Positions 9,956 through 18,609 of a stretch of DNA of 64,000 nucleotides are shown in pieces. The first letter of the stretch is position 1. Each line of letters begins with the position of its first letter. A program made the translations under genes and the position numbers. The notes under the pieces were generated by a model. The model worked only from the letters and a program-made list of their open reading frames with translations. It ran no database searches and was not told where the DNA came from. Origin of the DNA: Mycolicibacterium nivoides (GTDB lineage Bacteria; Actinomycetota; Actinomycetes; Mycobacteriales; Mycobacteriaceae). The stretch lies in the NCBI RefSeq assembly GCF_003855255.1, contig NZ_CP034072.1, positions 2,255,238-2,319,237 of the forward strand. The letters run 5' to 3'.

Positions 9956-11349
9956 GCCGGCACCGCCCGTTCCGCGGTGAGCTTGGACCGGCACAACACG
10001 AGATAGCAGGCACCGGCGATCAGGAACCCGACGAAGAACGTGATGTCGCCCAACTGCGGTACCTCGCGAGCGATGTAGCCGACGAACTTCGCCTGGTTGC
10101 AGAACAACGTCACCGACACGACCAGACCGACCAGGAACGACACCAGGCCGGGCCAGTTCGTGTAGGACCGGTCGTAGAGGAAGTCCGCGACGGGCGCGTC
10201 GCCACGCAGGTACTCGTCGGCGAACACCACTCCGAGCCACGGTCCGATCCAGTACGCGATGATCAGCAGGAACGCCTCGTAACTGGCCGCGGCGTCGGCC
10301 AGTGCCCACGCGGCGATCAGGAACCCGACCACCCCGAAGAACGCGGTCGCCAGCGCCCGGGCGATGTGATGCGGAAGCTTGATCCCGATGGTTACGAAAG
10401 CCATTGCGCCCGAATAGATGTTGATCGCGTTGGCGGCCACCGCCCCGATCGCGATGGCCAACAGGGTCAGACTCGCCAGCCACGGGGCCAATTCCGAGGT
10501 GAAGGCAGTGGTCGGATTGTCCGAGACCGCAGGGCCGATGGTCACCGAGGCCGCACCCACCGTCTGAAGCAGCATGCAGGACACGAACAGTCCTGCGGCG
10601 GCGAAGAACCCGGTGCGGGGTCGGGCCTCGGACCGCGGCAGGTACCGCGTGTAGTCGGCGGCGTACGGCGCCCACCCCGCGACATAGCCGAACGCGGTGC
10701 CCACGGTCAGCAGGAAGCCCCCCATACCGCCGACACCGCCGGTCACCGCGGGCGCACCGAAATCGGCCTTGGTCAGGATCACCACGGAGGTGATCGCGAA
10801 GATGACCGCGAGCACCGGGAAGGCCCACCGCTCGAAAGCCTGAACCAGGTTGTGCCCGAACACCGCCAGCGCGGTCTGCACCACGACGACGAGCACCAGC
10901 GCCAGCACCGGAGCGATGCCGAACAGCGTGGAGAGCGCGAACGCACCGCTGACGCTGTTGGTGGCGAACCACCCGATGCCCGCGGTCACCGTCATCAGCA
11001 GCGAGGGCACGGCGTTGCCCTTGAAGCCGAACGCCAGCCGGCCCAGCACCATCTGCGGCACGCCGTGCAGGGGGCCACGCTTGGACAGGAAGTAGTGCGC
11101 AAGCGCGCCCAGACCGGTACCGATCCCCAGGCCGGCCACTGCCTGCCAGAACGTCATGCCGTAGACGGAGACCGCCAGCACGCCCAGGAAGATCGTGGCG
11201 AACTCGAGGTTCGGCGAGGTCCAGGTCCAGAACAACTGGCTGGGCTTGCCGTGCCGATCGGCCTCGGCGATGTGCTCGTTACCGCCCGGCTCGACAGCTG
11301 CGATCCGGTCGCGGTAGGAACCGTCGGTACTGGGCTCAGCCGCTGTCAT
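9952..11349 (-). CDS. NCS1-family purine/cytosine permease
   Basis: 465 residues with about 12 membrane helices. The N-terminal segment Pro-Asn-Leu-Glu-Phe after Trp-Thr-Trp-Thr and the Gly-rich second helix are typical of NCS1 nucleobase:cation symporters. The coupled downstream cytosine deaminase supports cytosine or a 5-substituted cytosine as substrate. ATG 11349 is preferred; an in-frame start at 11379 would add ten basic residues. It is the first gene of a three-gene unit and lies about 60 nt downstream of a GntR-type regulator gene on the same strand. Confidence 0.85.
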   Translation of the reverse strand: MTAAEPSTDGSYRDRIAAVEPGGNEHIAEADRHGKPSQLFWTWTSPNLEFATIFLGVLAVSVYGMTFWQAVAGLGIGTGLGALAHYFLSKRGPLHGVPQMVLGRLAFGFKGNAVPSLLMTVTAGIGWFATNSVSGAFALSTLFGIAPVLALVLVVVVQTALAVFGHNLVQAFERWAFPVLAVIFAITSVVILTKADFGAPAVTGGVGGMGGFLLTVGTAFGYVAGWAPYAADYTRYLPRSEARPRTGFFAAAGLFVSCMLLQTVGAASVTIGPAVSDNPTTAFTSELAPWLASLTLLAIAIGAVAANAINIYSGAMAFVTIGIKLPHHIARALATAFFGVVGFLIAAWALADAAASYEAFLLIIAYWIGPWLGVVFADEYLRGDAPVADFLYDRSYTNWPGLVSFLVGLVVSVTLFCNQAKFVGYIAREVPQLGDITFFVGFLIAGACYLVLCRSKLTAERAVPA

Positions 11350-11409
11350 GCGTACACCGTGGCGTGAACCGTGGCCCAACGCAAGCTGAACGCGGAGATT
11401 GGTTGGCGT

Positions 11410-12105
11410 TCAGTCGGGCTCGGCGACGGCAAGCAACTCGCGGGCGCTGGCGACGATGTGGTCGTGGAGCGCTGAGCGGCGCACGTCCGGCCCGCCGGTC
11501 GTGATCGCGTGCAGTAGAGCGCGGTGCTCTTCGGGGATCGCGAACGGGCTGTCGTGGCGCCTGGCGAGCCGGTGGATCTGCATCCGGATGCGCGGTTGCA
11601 CACTGGCCCACAGTTGCATCGCGTGTTCAGAGTGAGCGCTCTTGACGATCGACTCGTGAAACAGCACATCGAGTTCGTTGAGCAGATCCAGGTCGTCGGC
11701 CGCCGCGGCATCGTCCATGAGCGCCACCAGCCGCTGCAGCTCGGCCAGCACGGCTGGATCGAGGCTTGCCTTCTCCACGGCGAACTGCTCGATGGACAAC
11801 CGCACCGGAAGCAACACCCCCAGCAGCTCGTCGGCGCTCACCGTCGCCACGAATGCCCCGCGGTTGGGGATGTGATGCACCAAGCCTTCACTTTCCAGCT
11901 GCCGCAGGGCTTCGCGCACGGGACCGGGGCTGGTGCTCAGGTGTGCGGCCAGCACATCCTGCTTGAGCTGCGCACCGGGTGCCAGGCCGCCTTTCACGAT
12001 CTGCTCGCGCAGCCAGTCTGCGATCTGATGCCGTCGCGACGCGGGCAACGGGGCGACTACGGCCAGTGGTTCCAGCGCCTCCGTCAATGGTCCGTTCTCC
12101 TTCAC
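11410..12105 (-). CDS. GntR-family (FadR/FCD subfamily) regulator
   Basis: 231 residues. A winged helix-turn-helix occupies about residues 25-90, with the hallmark Ser-Pro-Gly-Pro-Val-Arg-Glu-Ala-Leu motif. A C-terminal all-helical FCD domain follows, with spaced His residues near 150, 195 and 215 that usually bind a metal and a small carboxylate. It is divergent from the ABC transporter operon at 12290, and a palindrome sits in between, so it likely controls that operon. It may also control the permease operon downstream on its own strand. Confidence 0.88.
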   Translation of the reverse strand: MKENGPLTEALEPLAVVAPLPASRRHQIADWLREQIVKGGLAPGAQLKQDVLAAHLSTSPGPVREALRQLESEGLVHHIPNRGAFVATVSADELLGVLLPVRLSIEQFAVEKASLDPAVLAELQRLVALMDDAAAADDLDLLNELDVLFHESIVKSAHSEHAMQLWASVQPRIRMQIHRLARRHDSPFAIPEEHRALLHAITTGGPDVRRSALHDHIVASARELLAVAEPD

Positions 12106-12203
12106 ACAAGGTCGCCAGGGTTGCCCAGTGGCGTCAATCCTATGCAGCCGCCTGCACCCATTCGGGCGCAGACGCTGTCGCCCGACACTGTTGCGTAGAT
12201 TAC

Positions 12204-12219
12204 AGATTATAGATAATCT
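12204..12219. promoter_or_regulatory. Palindromic operator candidate between GntR and the ABC operon
   Basis: AGATTAT-AG-ATAATCT is a perfect 7+7 palindrome in a short AT-rich island inside otherwise GC-rich DNA. It is about 100 bp from the GntR start and 70 bp from the solute-binding-protein start. The size and position fit an FCD-type GntR operator overlapping divergent promoters. Confidence 0.6.
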
Positions 12220-12289
12220 CTGATTTATCCAAACGGGGCCCGACGGTTACGGGCCTCGACCTGAAAAATCTTCTGAACAAAGGACATTC

Positions 12290-13105
12290 ATGCGTAGAGC
12301 CCTCCGCGCCGTGTTCGTCGCCCTTGCCGCCACCACCGCGCTGGTGCTGGCCGGCTGTACGTCGTCGGGTCAGACCGGCACCGCCCAGAGCAGCGTCCTG
12401 ACCAAGGTGCTGACCTCCAAGAAGATCACCATCGGAGTCTTCGCAGATGCACCTCCTTATGGCGTGATGAACGGCTCCGGCAACTACGAAGGCTTCGACA
12501 TCGACAAGGCCAGAGCACTCGCCGACTCACTCGGCGCCAGCGTGGAATTCGTCAGTGCCACCAACGCGAGCCGAATTCCCATGCTGGAGACCGGAAAAGC
12601 CGACGTCATCATCGCCGCTCTGACCAACCTCGACGAGCGGGCCCAGGTGGTCGCGCTCACCCGGCCGTATGCGTCCGAGGGACAGCTGGTCGTAGTGCCC
12701 GCGGACAGTCCGATTCGGCGCTATGACGACCTTGCCGGCCGCACCGTGGCCTCGACCCGCGGCAGTGTGCCCGCCACCATCTTGGAAGCCGAGTTCCCAC
12801 AGGCCAAGCCCAGCCTGTTCGAAGCCGTCGCCGACTCCATCCAAGCCCTGCGCAGCGGAAAGGTGGATGCACTGATGGAGAGCACGGCGGTGGTCGCCGG
12901 CGTCCGCGCGAGCCAGGGTGATGCGGTACGGGTGCTCGATGCGCCCCCACTGGCGCCCTCGTTCGTGTCCTTCGGCATCAAGATGGGCGACCAGCTCTGG
13001 CTCAACTACCTGAACAACTTCATCTTGAACTACAACATCAGCAGGGCCGCCGATGAGTCCTACAACAAGTGGCTCGGCATGGACGTCCCCGCACTCATCA
13101 AGTAA
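12290..13105 (+). CDS. ABC transporter solute-binding lipoprotein, polar amino acid type
   Basis: 271 residues. A lipoprotein signal peptide ends in Leu-Val-Leu-Ala-Gly-Cys23, so the mature protein is membrane-anchored outside the cell. The rest is an SBP_bac_3 (family 3) domain: an Ile-Gly-Val strand at about residue 48, Gly-Phe-Asp-Ile-Asp at about 71, and the Arg of Asp-Glu-Arg-Ala-Gln at about 110, which normally binds the alpha-carboxylate of an amino acid. It opens an operon with two permeases, an ATPase and four catabolic enzymes, so the ligand is likely the substrate of the deacylase at 15235. Confidence 0.9.
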   Translation: MRRALRAVFVALAATTALVLAGCTSSGQTGTAQSSVLTKVLTSKKITIGVFADAPPYGVMNGSGNYEGFDIDKARALADSLGASVEFVSATNASRIPMLETGKADVIIAALTNLDERAQVVALTRPYASEGQLVVVPADSPIRRYDDLAGRTVASTRGSVPATILEAEFPQAKPSLFEAVADSIQALRSGKVDALMESTAVVAGVRASQGDAVRVLDAPPLAPSFVSFGIKMGDQLWLNYLNNFILNYNISRAADESYNKWLGMDVPALIK

Positions 13106-13138
13106 CTCGCTGCATCCCAACATTTCTCAGGACAACAC

Positions 13139-13801
13139 ATGCAGCTCTACTACGGGGACCTGATCCCCTATCTCGTTCCACTACTCAAAGGCCTCGCGGT
13201 CAGCATCGGGGTGAGCCTGGTCGCGGCAGTAGTCGGCGGCGCATTCGGAATCCTGCTGTACTCCGGGCGCACGTCCAAGGTGAGCATCTGGCGCGTCGCG
13301 TCATCGACCTACATCGAGGTCATCCGCAACACGCCATTGCTGTTGCAGCTCTACCTGGTCTACTTCGCACTGCCGCAGGCCGGTGTGAACCTCGACCCGG
13401 TTGCCGCGGGCATCCTCGCTCTCAGTATCAACAACGCGGCGTACATGGCCGAGATCTTCCGCGCCGGCTTTCAATCCGTGCCGGCCGGCCTGCGCGAAGC
13501 GGGCGCGGCACTCGGGCTCAGTCCGCGCGACACCTTCTGGCGGGTGCTGTTCCCACCGGCGATGCGAAATGTCCTGCCGGCCATTACCAATCAGACCATT
13601 CTGCTGTTCCTCGCCTCGTCGATCACGTCGGTCGTATCCCTGCCCGACCTGATGCACGTGATGATGGGAATCACCTCGACCACGTTCCGCACCATCGAGG
13701 CGTTCACCGTCGGCGGCCTGCTCTACTTCGCGGTCGCGTTCCTCATCGCGAGCCTTTCGCGAATCGTCGAAACCTGGTTCATCAAGTGGAAGGTGGCGTG
13801 A
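13139..13801 (+). CDS. Amino-acid ABC transporter permease (HisM-type), first subunit
   Basis: 220 residues with about five membrane helices and the cytoplasmic EAA loop (Arg-Glu-Ala-Gly-x-Ala-Leu-Gly-Leu-Ser, about residues 118-128) that docks to the ATPase. It is a TIGR01726-type permease paired with the adjacent one to form a heterodimeric channel. Its TGA stop shares one base with the next ATG at 13801 (TGATG), so the two are translationally coupled. Confidence 0.9.
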   Translation: MQLYYGDLIPYLVPLLKGLAVSIGVSLVAAVVGGAFGILLYSGRTSKVSIWRVASSTYIEVIRNTPLLLQLYLVYFALPQAGVNLDPVAAGILALSINNAAYMAEIFRAGFQSVPAGLREAGAALGLSPRDTFWRVLFPPAMRNVLPAITNQTILLFLASSITSVVSLPDLMHVMMGITSTTFRTIEAFTVGGLLYFAVAFLIASLSRIVETWFIKWKVA

Positions 13802-14508
13802 TGTTCGAAGGACTCGGCACCCAACATCTCTCGTTGATCTGGCACGGGGCCCTCGTGACTCTCCAGATATGCACGCTGTCAGTGCTTTTCGGCGGCGTGT
13901 TCGGAATCGTCATCGGCCTGATGTCCACCGGAACAATCCGCGCCCTGCGGTGGGTGGCCGCTCTCTACGTCGCGTTGATCCGCGGCATCCCGGTGTTGCT
14001 GATCATCTTCTTCGTCTACTTCGGCATACCGTTGATGGCCCCGGGCAGCAGCCTCTCGGAGTACTGGGCCGCGGTGATCGCGCTGTCGGTGTTCGCGTCG
14101 GCCTATATCGGCGAGCTCGTGCGCGGCAGCATCCAGTCCGTCCCCCGCGGACAGTTCGAGGCCGCAGACGCACTCGGGCTGTCCTACGCCCAACGCATGC
14201 GCTGGGTCATCCTGCCGCAGGCCGCGCGGGTGATCGTGCCACCCGGTGTCGGTTTCCTGGTGGTGCTGATCAAAGACAGCTCACTGGTCGCAGTCATCGG
14301 TCTCATCGAACTGACCCGCGCGGGCAACGTGGTCAGCTCGCTGACAGCCGATCCGATCACCACCTACCTCATCGTCGGGGCCTGCTACTTCGTCATCTGC
14401 TACGCGCTTTCGTCGCTGGGCCGCCGATACGAACAACGGCTCGGCATTCACGTCAAGGCGCCCGATGTCGGCGACACCCTCACCCTCACTACAGGAGCGA
14501 ACAAATGA
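13801..14508 (+). CDS. Amino-acid ABC transporter permease (HisM-type), second subunit
   Basis: 235 residues with about five membrane helices. The EAA loop reads [10 protein letters not shown] near residues 118-127. It is the partner of the preceding permease. The start is fixed by the TGATG junction at 13799-13803, and the end overlaps the ATPase start by 4 nt (14505-14508). It carries a hydrophilic C-terminal extension of about 20 residues beyond the last helix. Confidence 0.9.
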   Translation: MFEGLGTQHLSLIWHGALVTLQICTLSVLFGGVFGIVIGLMSTGTIRALRWVAALYVALIRGIPVLLIIFFVYFGIPLMAPGSSLSEYWAAVIALSVFASAYIGELVRGSIQSVPRGQFEAADALGLSYAQRMRWVILPQAARVIVPPGVGFLVVLIKDSSLVAVIGLIELTRAGNVVSSLTADPITTYLIVGACYFVICYALSSLGRRYEQRLGIHVKAPDVGDTLTLTTGANK

Positions 14509-15233
14509 TCGAGGTCGACGGACTCCGGCTGAGCTTCGGCGACACCGAGGTACTGCACGGCGTTTCGTGCCGGGTGGCCGAGCGTGAAGTGGTGTGCATC
14601 ATCGGCGCGTCGGGCTCGGGCAAGAGCACGCTGCTGCGCTGCATGAACGGTTTGGAACGGCCGTCGCACGGCACGATCGTGATCAACCAACACACGCTAG
14701 GGCCCCAGGAGAAGACCGCCGACCTTGCCGTGGTGCGCCGCGACGTCGGCATGGTGTTCCAGCATTTCAACCTCTTTCCGCACATGACCGTCATCGAGAA
14801 CATCGTGCTGGCGCCGCGGCGGGTACTGGGTCGCACCAGGAGCGAGGCCGCGGAACGAGCCCGCACCCTACTGGGGCGAGTTGGTCTGGCAGACAAGGCC
14901 GACGTCTATCCCGATTCGCTGTCGGGTGGCCAGAAACAACGCGTGGCCATCGCCCGTGCGCTGGCCATGGATCCAAAGATCATGCTGTTCGACGAGCCCA
15001 CGTCAGCGCTGGACCCCGAGATCGTCGGCGAGGTGCTGGCGGTGATGAAAGACCTCGCCGCCGAGGGCATGACGATGGTCGTGGTGACCCACGAGATGGG
15101 CTTTGCCCGCGAGGTCTCCGACCGGGTGATCTACATGGACAAGGGCATAATCGTCGAAACCGCCAGCCCGACATCGATGTTCACCTGCCCGCAGGAGCCC
15201 CGCACGCGGGAGTTCCTGAGCAAGGTGCTCTGA
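14505..15233 (+). CDS. Amino-acid ABC transporter ATPase (GlnQ/HisP-type)
   Basis: 242 residues with all nucleotide-binding motifs: Walker A at 34-42 (Gly-Ala-Ser-Gly-Ser-Gly-Lys-Ser-Thr), Q-loop Gln86, signature Leu-Ser-Gly-Gly-Gln at 139-143, Walker B ending Asp163-Glu164, and switch His in Val-Thr-His-Glu. It energises import by the two permeases just upstream. It overlaps the second permease by 4 nt, and the deacylase gene begins 1 nt after its stop, so importer and deacylase are one transcriptional unit. Confidence 0.93.
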   Translation: MIEVDGLRLSFGDTEVLHGVSCRVAEREVVCIIGASGSGKSTLLRCMNGLERPSHGTIVINQHTLGPQEKTADLAVVRRDVGMVFQHFNLFPHMTVIENIVLAPRRVLGRTRSEAAERARTLLGRVGLADKADVYPDSLSGGQKQRVAIARALAMDPKIMLFDEPTSALDPEIVGEVLAVMKDLAAEGMTMVVVTHEMGFAREVSDRVIYMDKGIIVETASPTSMFTCPQEPRTREFLSKVL

Positions 15234-15234
15234 G

Positions 15235-16824
15235 ATGCCGGTACTGGACTACTTGCTGACGGGCGCAGAAATCGTCGACGGTACCGGGACGCCTGCGCGG
15301 CGAGCCGATGTCGGTCTGCGCGGGAACCGCATCGCATTCGTCGGGTTGTCGCCCGAGGTCCGAGCGGTCACCACCCTCGACTGCACCGGCATGACCATCA
15401 CCCCCGGGCTGATCGATCCGCACAGCCACAGCGACTGGTCAGTGCTGGGCAATCCCGACGCGTTCAGCACGATCCACCAGGGCGTCACCACCGAGGTGGT
15501 CGGCAACTGTGGCGTCACCTATGCCCCGATCGGAGAGGACGATGTCGACACGACCGCAAGTGCCCTGCGCGCCATGGGCTACGACGGTCCGGTCGACTGG
15601 CGCAGCTTCGGCGAGCTCGTGCAGCGGGTGCACTCGGGTCCGACAGCGCAGAACCTCATGTGGTTCGTGGGGCACACTGCGATTCGCTGCGCCGCGCGGT
15701 CATCCACCGACCAACTGCGCGCGCAGATACGCCTGCTCGAGGAAGCGATGGAGGCCGGCGCGATCGGCTTCTCCAGCGGACTGGAGTACGGCTCAGGACG
15801 CTTCGCGGCCACCGAGGAACTCGTGACGCTCGCCCAGGCGGCAGGCCGGCGTGACGGCATGTATGCCAGCCACATCCGAAACCGCGACGCCGATCTCGAC
15901 AGCGCCGTGGACGAGTTCTTCGCCGTCGTCGACGGAGGGCAGGTGCGGGCTCAACTTTCGCACCTGAACGTGCGTCACGACACCGGTGCCGAATCCGGCG
16001 CCTGGGAGCGCGCGGCCGAGCGCGTTGTCACCGAACGACAGCGTGGAACCGATGTGTTGGCCGACATGACCCCCTACCCCCACGGTATCGGCATGGCCAC
16101 CGGGTTACTCCCCGCCTGGTTGGCAGAGCGTCCCGGCGCCGAGGCCGCCGAGCTGCTCAAGGACCGGGAAGTCCGGGAGCAAGTGCGCCGGGACAGCGAC
16201 CGCTACTGGCGGTTCGTCCACCGCGGCCAGTGGCACCGCGTGCGGCTCGGAGTCAGCCCGACCCACCCCGACTGGGAAGGACTGCCCTTCACCGAGATCG
16301 CCGAGAAGCACGGCGCCGACGAATGGGAGTGCCTGTTCGACATCCTCACCGCGGCGGGCGCCGACATGGGCAGTGTGCAGCTGCTCGGCGAATTGTTCAC
16401 CGCGGGCCACCTCGCCGAGGCCATCGCGCACGACCACTTCCTGCTCGGGGTCGACGCCTTCACCACCTGCCGACACGGCGCCCTCGACGGCCGCACCCGC
16501 AATCCGCTGTTCTACCACGGACATACGCATTACCTGACTCACCACGTGCGGACGGGCACCCTGTCGCTGGAGACGGCCATCCACAAGATGACCGGCATGG
16601 TCGCCGAACACTTCGGCATGCGCGACCGGGGTGAACTACGCGAGGGCGCTTTCGCCGATGTCGTCGCGTTCGACCCCGCGATCATCGGCCGCACCGACAC
16701 CTGGACGCTGCCGCCCCGATATGCCGACGCGGCGCGACATGTCTGGGTGAACGGCGTGCCCGTCGTCACCGACGCCACCCACACGGGCCGCAGGCCCGGA
16801 CTCATGCTCACCCACCGGCCGTGA
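15235..16824 (+). CDS. N-acyl-D-amino-acid deacylase family amidohydrolase
   Basis: 529 residues of the D-aminoacylase branch of the amidohydrolase superfamily. Visible are the metal motif His63-Ser-His65-Ser-Asp67, the bridging Cys92 in Val-Gly-Asn-Cys-Gly (the D-aminoacylase Cys ligand), a Gly-Phe-Ser-Ser-Gly-Leu-Glu-Tyr motif near residue 180, and the His of Tyr-Ala-Ser-His-Ile-Arg. The family hydrolyses N-acyl-D-amino acids to D-amino acid plus carboxylate; some members act on other N-acyl carboxylates. Position between an amino-acid-type importer and KDG-pathway enzymes suggests it deacylates the imported compound. Confidence 0.85.
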   Translation: MPVLDYLLTGAEIVDGTGTPARRADVGLRGNRIAFVGLSPEVRAVTTLDCTGMTITPGLIDPHSHSDWSVLGNPDAFSTIHQGVTTEVVGNCGVTYAPIGEDDVDTTASALRAMGYDGPVDWRSFGELVQRVHSGPTAQNLMWFVGHTAIRCAARSSTDQLRAQIRLLEEAMEAGAIGFSSGLEYGSGRFAATEELVTLAQAAGRRDGMYASHIRNRDADLDSAVDEFFAVVDGGQVRAQLSHLNVRHDTGAESGAWERAAERVVTERQRGTDVLADMTPYPHGIGMATGLLPAWLAERPGAEAAELLKDREVREQVRRDSDRYWRFVHRGQWHRVRLGVSPTHPDWEGLPFTEIAEKHGADEWECLFDILTAAGADMGSVQLLGELFTAGHLAEAIAHDHFLLGVDAFTTCRHGALDGRTRNPLFYHGHTHYLTHHVRTGTLSLETAIHKMTGMVAEHFGMRDRGELREGAFADVVAFDPAIIGRTDTWTLPPRYADAARHVWVNGVPVVTDATHTGRRPGLMLTHRP

Positions 16825-16861
16825 CCACACGACCGCATCATCCCGAGGAGCTCCGAAACAC

Positions 16862-17998
16862 ATGAAAATCACTGGCATTCAGACGTGCGGGCTGCGCGGC
16901 GCCACCCCGGAGGGGGGCTGGTCCAACGAGCTGCGGCCCGACGACGTCGTGCACACCCTGGTCGCCGTCCACACCGACAGCGGCCAGGTCGGCATCGGCA
17001 GCGCCTTCACGACCGAAGGTTTGGTCGCCGCCGCCGTGGATGTGCTTGCGCCGCAACTGATCGGTCAGAGCGCAATCGAGGCCGAACGGCTGACGGAGAC
17101 GCTGCACCAGAGTGCGTTCTGGATGGGCCGCGGCGGCTCCCTCACCCACGCCACCAGCGCCATCGACATCGCGCTGTGGGATCTGGCCGGCCAGGCGCTC
17201 GGTCAACCGGTAGGGCGGCTGCTCGGTGGCCGCTACCGGGAGCGGGTGCGGCCCTACGCCTCGGTGCTCATGGACGAGGCGCCGGTAATGACCGAAAACC
17301 TTGCCGAACTGGTGGATCAGGGATTCACGGCGTTCAAGATCGGCTGGTGGAAATTCGGCCGCGTGGACGGCAAGACCGACGAGCGTACCGTGGCCGCGGC
17401 CCGAGAAGCCGTCGGCGACCACGTGCTGGCCGTCGACGCCGGTGGTTCTGAGGCGTTCTTCCCTGGTGGGCTGTCGTGGGCCAAGCGCACGGCCGACATG
17501 CTGGCCGAGTACGGCATCGCTTGGTTCGAAGAGGCGTTGGCCCCCGACGATGTCGACGGTTTCGTCGAGTTGAGGCGCCACTCCAAGGTGCCCATCAGCG
17601 GCGGCGAGGTGCTGACCCGTCGCCAGACGTTCCTGCCATTCCTCGATGCCGGGGCATTCGACATCGTCCAACCCGACAGCACAAAGGGGGGTGGTTTGAG
17701 CGAGTCACGCCGTATCGGGTGGGCCGCCCAGGACCGCGGGGTGCGGCTGATCCCGCACGGCTGGAACACCGCGATCGGGTTGGCCGCCGATCTGCATCTG
17801 GCGTCGGCACTGGCGGCGACCGACCTCGTCGAATACAAGACCGGATCGGCCTACATCGACGAACTCGTCAGCGGCGGATGGGATCTCGACAGCGACGGCA
17901 TGCTCGCGGTGCCGGACGGGCCCGGGCTCGGCGTCACCCTGGACCGAGCCGCACTGGAGCGCTACGGCACCCGCCCGACGTTCGCCGACGCCCGATGA
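16862..17998 (+). CDS. Enolase-superfamily (mandelate racemase group) sugar-acid dehydratase or cycloisomerase-like enzyme
   Basis: 378 residues: an N-terminal capping domain (1-125) and a barrel. Metal ligands align with mandelate racemase: Asp192, Glu223 and Glu249. The Asp272/His299 dyad is present. Of the Lys-x-Lys pair only the second lysine remains (Ala157-Phe-Lys159). The Pro-His-Gly-Trp-Asn-Thr motif around His299 resembles sugar-acid dehydratases and galactarolactone cycloisomerases. The downstream KDPG aldolase and KDG kinase argue for dehydration of an aldonate-like acid to a 2-keto-3-deoxy acid. The stop overlaps the aldolase start by 4 nt. Confidence 0.82.
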   Translation: MKITGIQTCGLRGATPEGGWSNELRPDDVVHTLVAVHTDSGQVGIGSAFTTEGLVAAAVDVLAPQLIGQSAIEAERLTETLHQSAFWMGRGGSLTHATSAIDIALWDLAGQALGQPVGRLLGGRYRERVRPYASVLMDEAPVMTENLAELVDQGFTAFKIGWWKFGRVDGKTDERTVAAAREAVGDHVLAVDAGGSEAFFPGGLSWAKRTADMLAEYGIAWFEEALAPDDVDGFVELRRHSKVPISGGEVLTRRQTFLPFLDAGAFDIVQPDSTKGGGLSESRRIGWAAQDRGVRLIPHGWNTAIGLAADLHLASALAATDLVEYKTGSAYIDELVSGGWDLDSDGMLAVPDGPGLGVTLDRAALERYGTRPTFADAR

Positions 17999-18609
17999 AC
18001 GCGGTGTTCGAGCACCGCGTGATCCCGCTGGCGACCGTACGGGATCCGGGTCACATCGACGCGATCGGCGACGGGCTCGTCGACGGCGGTCTGCCGGTGG
18101 TCGAGGTGGCGTTGCGCGGCGAGCACGGCCTCGCCACAATTCGCCGGCTTGCCGCCCGCGGCGATCTTCTGGTCGGCGCGGGCACCGTCCGCTCGAGCGC
18201 GCAAGCCCGCGATGCTATCGAGGCGGGCGCGCGATTCGTGGTATCCCCCGGGCTGGACGCGGAGGTGGTGCGATGCGTCGAGCAAGCCGGTCTGGCAGTC
18301 ATCCCGGGTGTGCTGACGCCAACCGAGGTGGGCGCCGCGGCCCGGCTCGGCCTGCACCGGGTCAAATTGTTTCCGGCCGCCGCCGTCGACACGTCTGCTC
18401 TGTTGTCGGCCTACGCGGCGGTGTTCCCGGAGATGATGCTCATGCCGTCAGCCGGTGTCACCACCGCGACCATGCCTGAATTCCTCTCTCAGCAGACAGT
18501 TTTCGCCGTCAGCGGCAGCTGGATTACTGCCCGGGCCGACGCCGGTGCCGATGCCGTGGCTGACGCGGCCCGCGCAGCGGTCGCGGTCGCGGCACAGGCA
18601 CGGCGATGA
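17995..18609 (+). CDS. 2-keto-3-deoxy-6-phosphogluconate (KDPG) aldolase family protein
   Basis: 204 residues, a class I aldolase of the Eda family. The Schiff-base Lys is Lys124 in Arg-Val-Lys-Leu-Phe-Pro-Ala. The general acid/base is Glu37 in Val-Glu-Val-Ala-Leu-Arg, where E. coli has Thr instead of Ala. The phosphate or carboxylate loop Gly-Ala-Gly-Thr-Val is at 61-65. It cleaves a 2-keto-3-deoxy-6-phospho sugar acid to pyruvate and glyceraldehyde 3-phosphate. Both ends overlap neighbours by 4 nt (17995-17998 and 18606-18609), so synthesis is tightly coupled with the dehydratase and kinase. Confidence 0.9.
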   Translation: MNAVFEHRVIPLATVRDPGHIDAIGDGLVDGGLPVVEVALRGEHGLATIRRLAARGDLLVGAGTVRSSAQARDAIEAGARFVVSPGLDAEVVRCVEQAGLAVIPGVLTPTEVGAAARLGLHRVKLFPAAAVDTSALLSAYAAVFPEMMLMPSAGVTTATMPEFLSQQTVFAVSGSWITARADAGADAVADAARAAVAVAAQARR

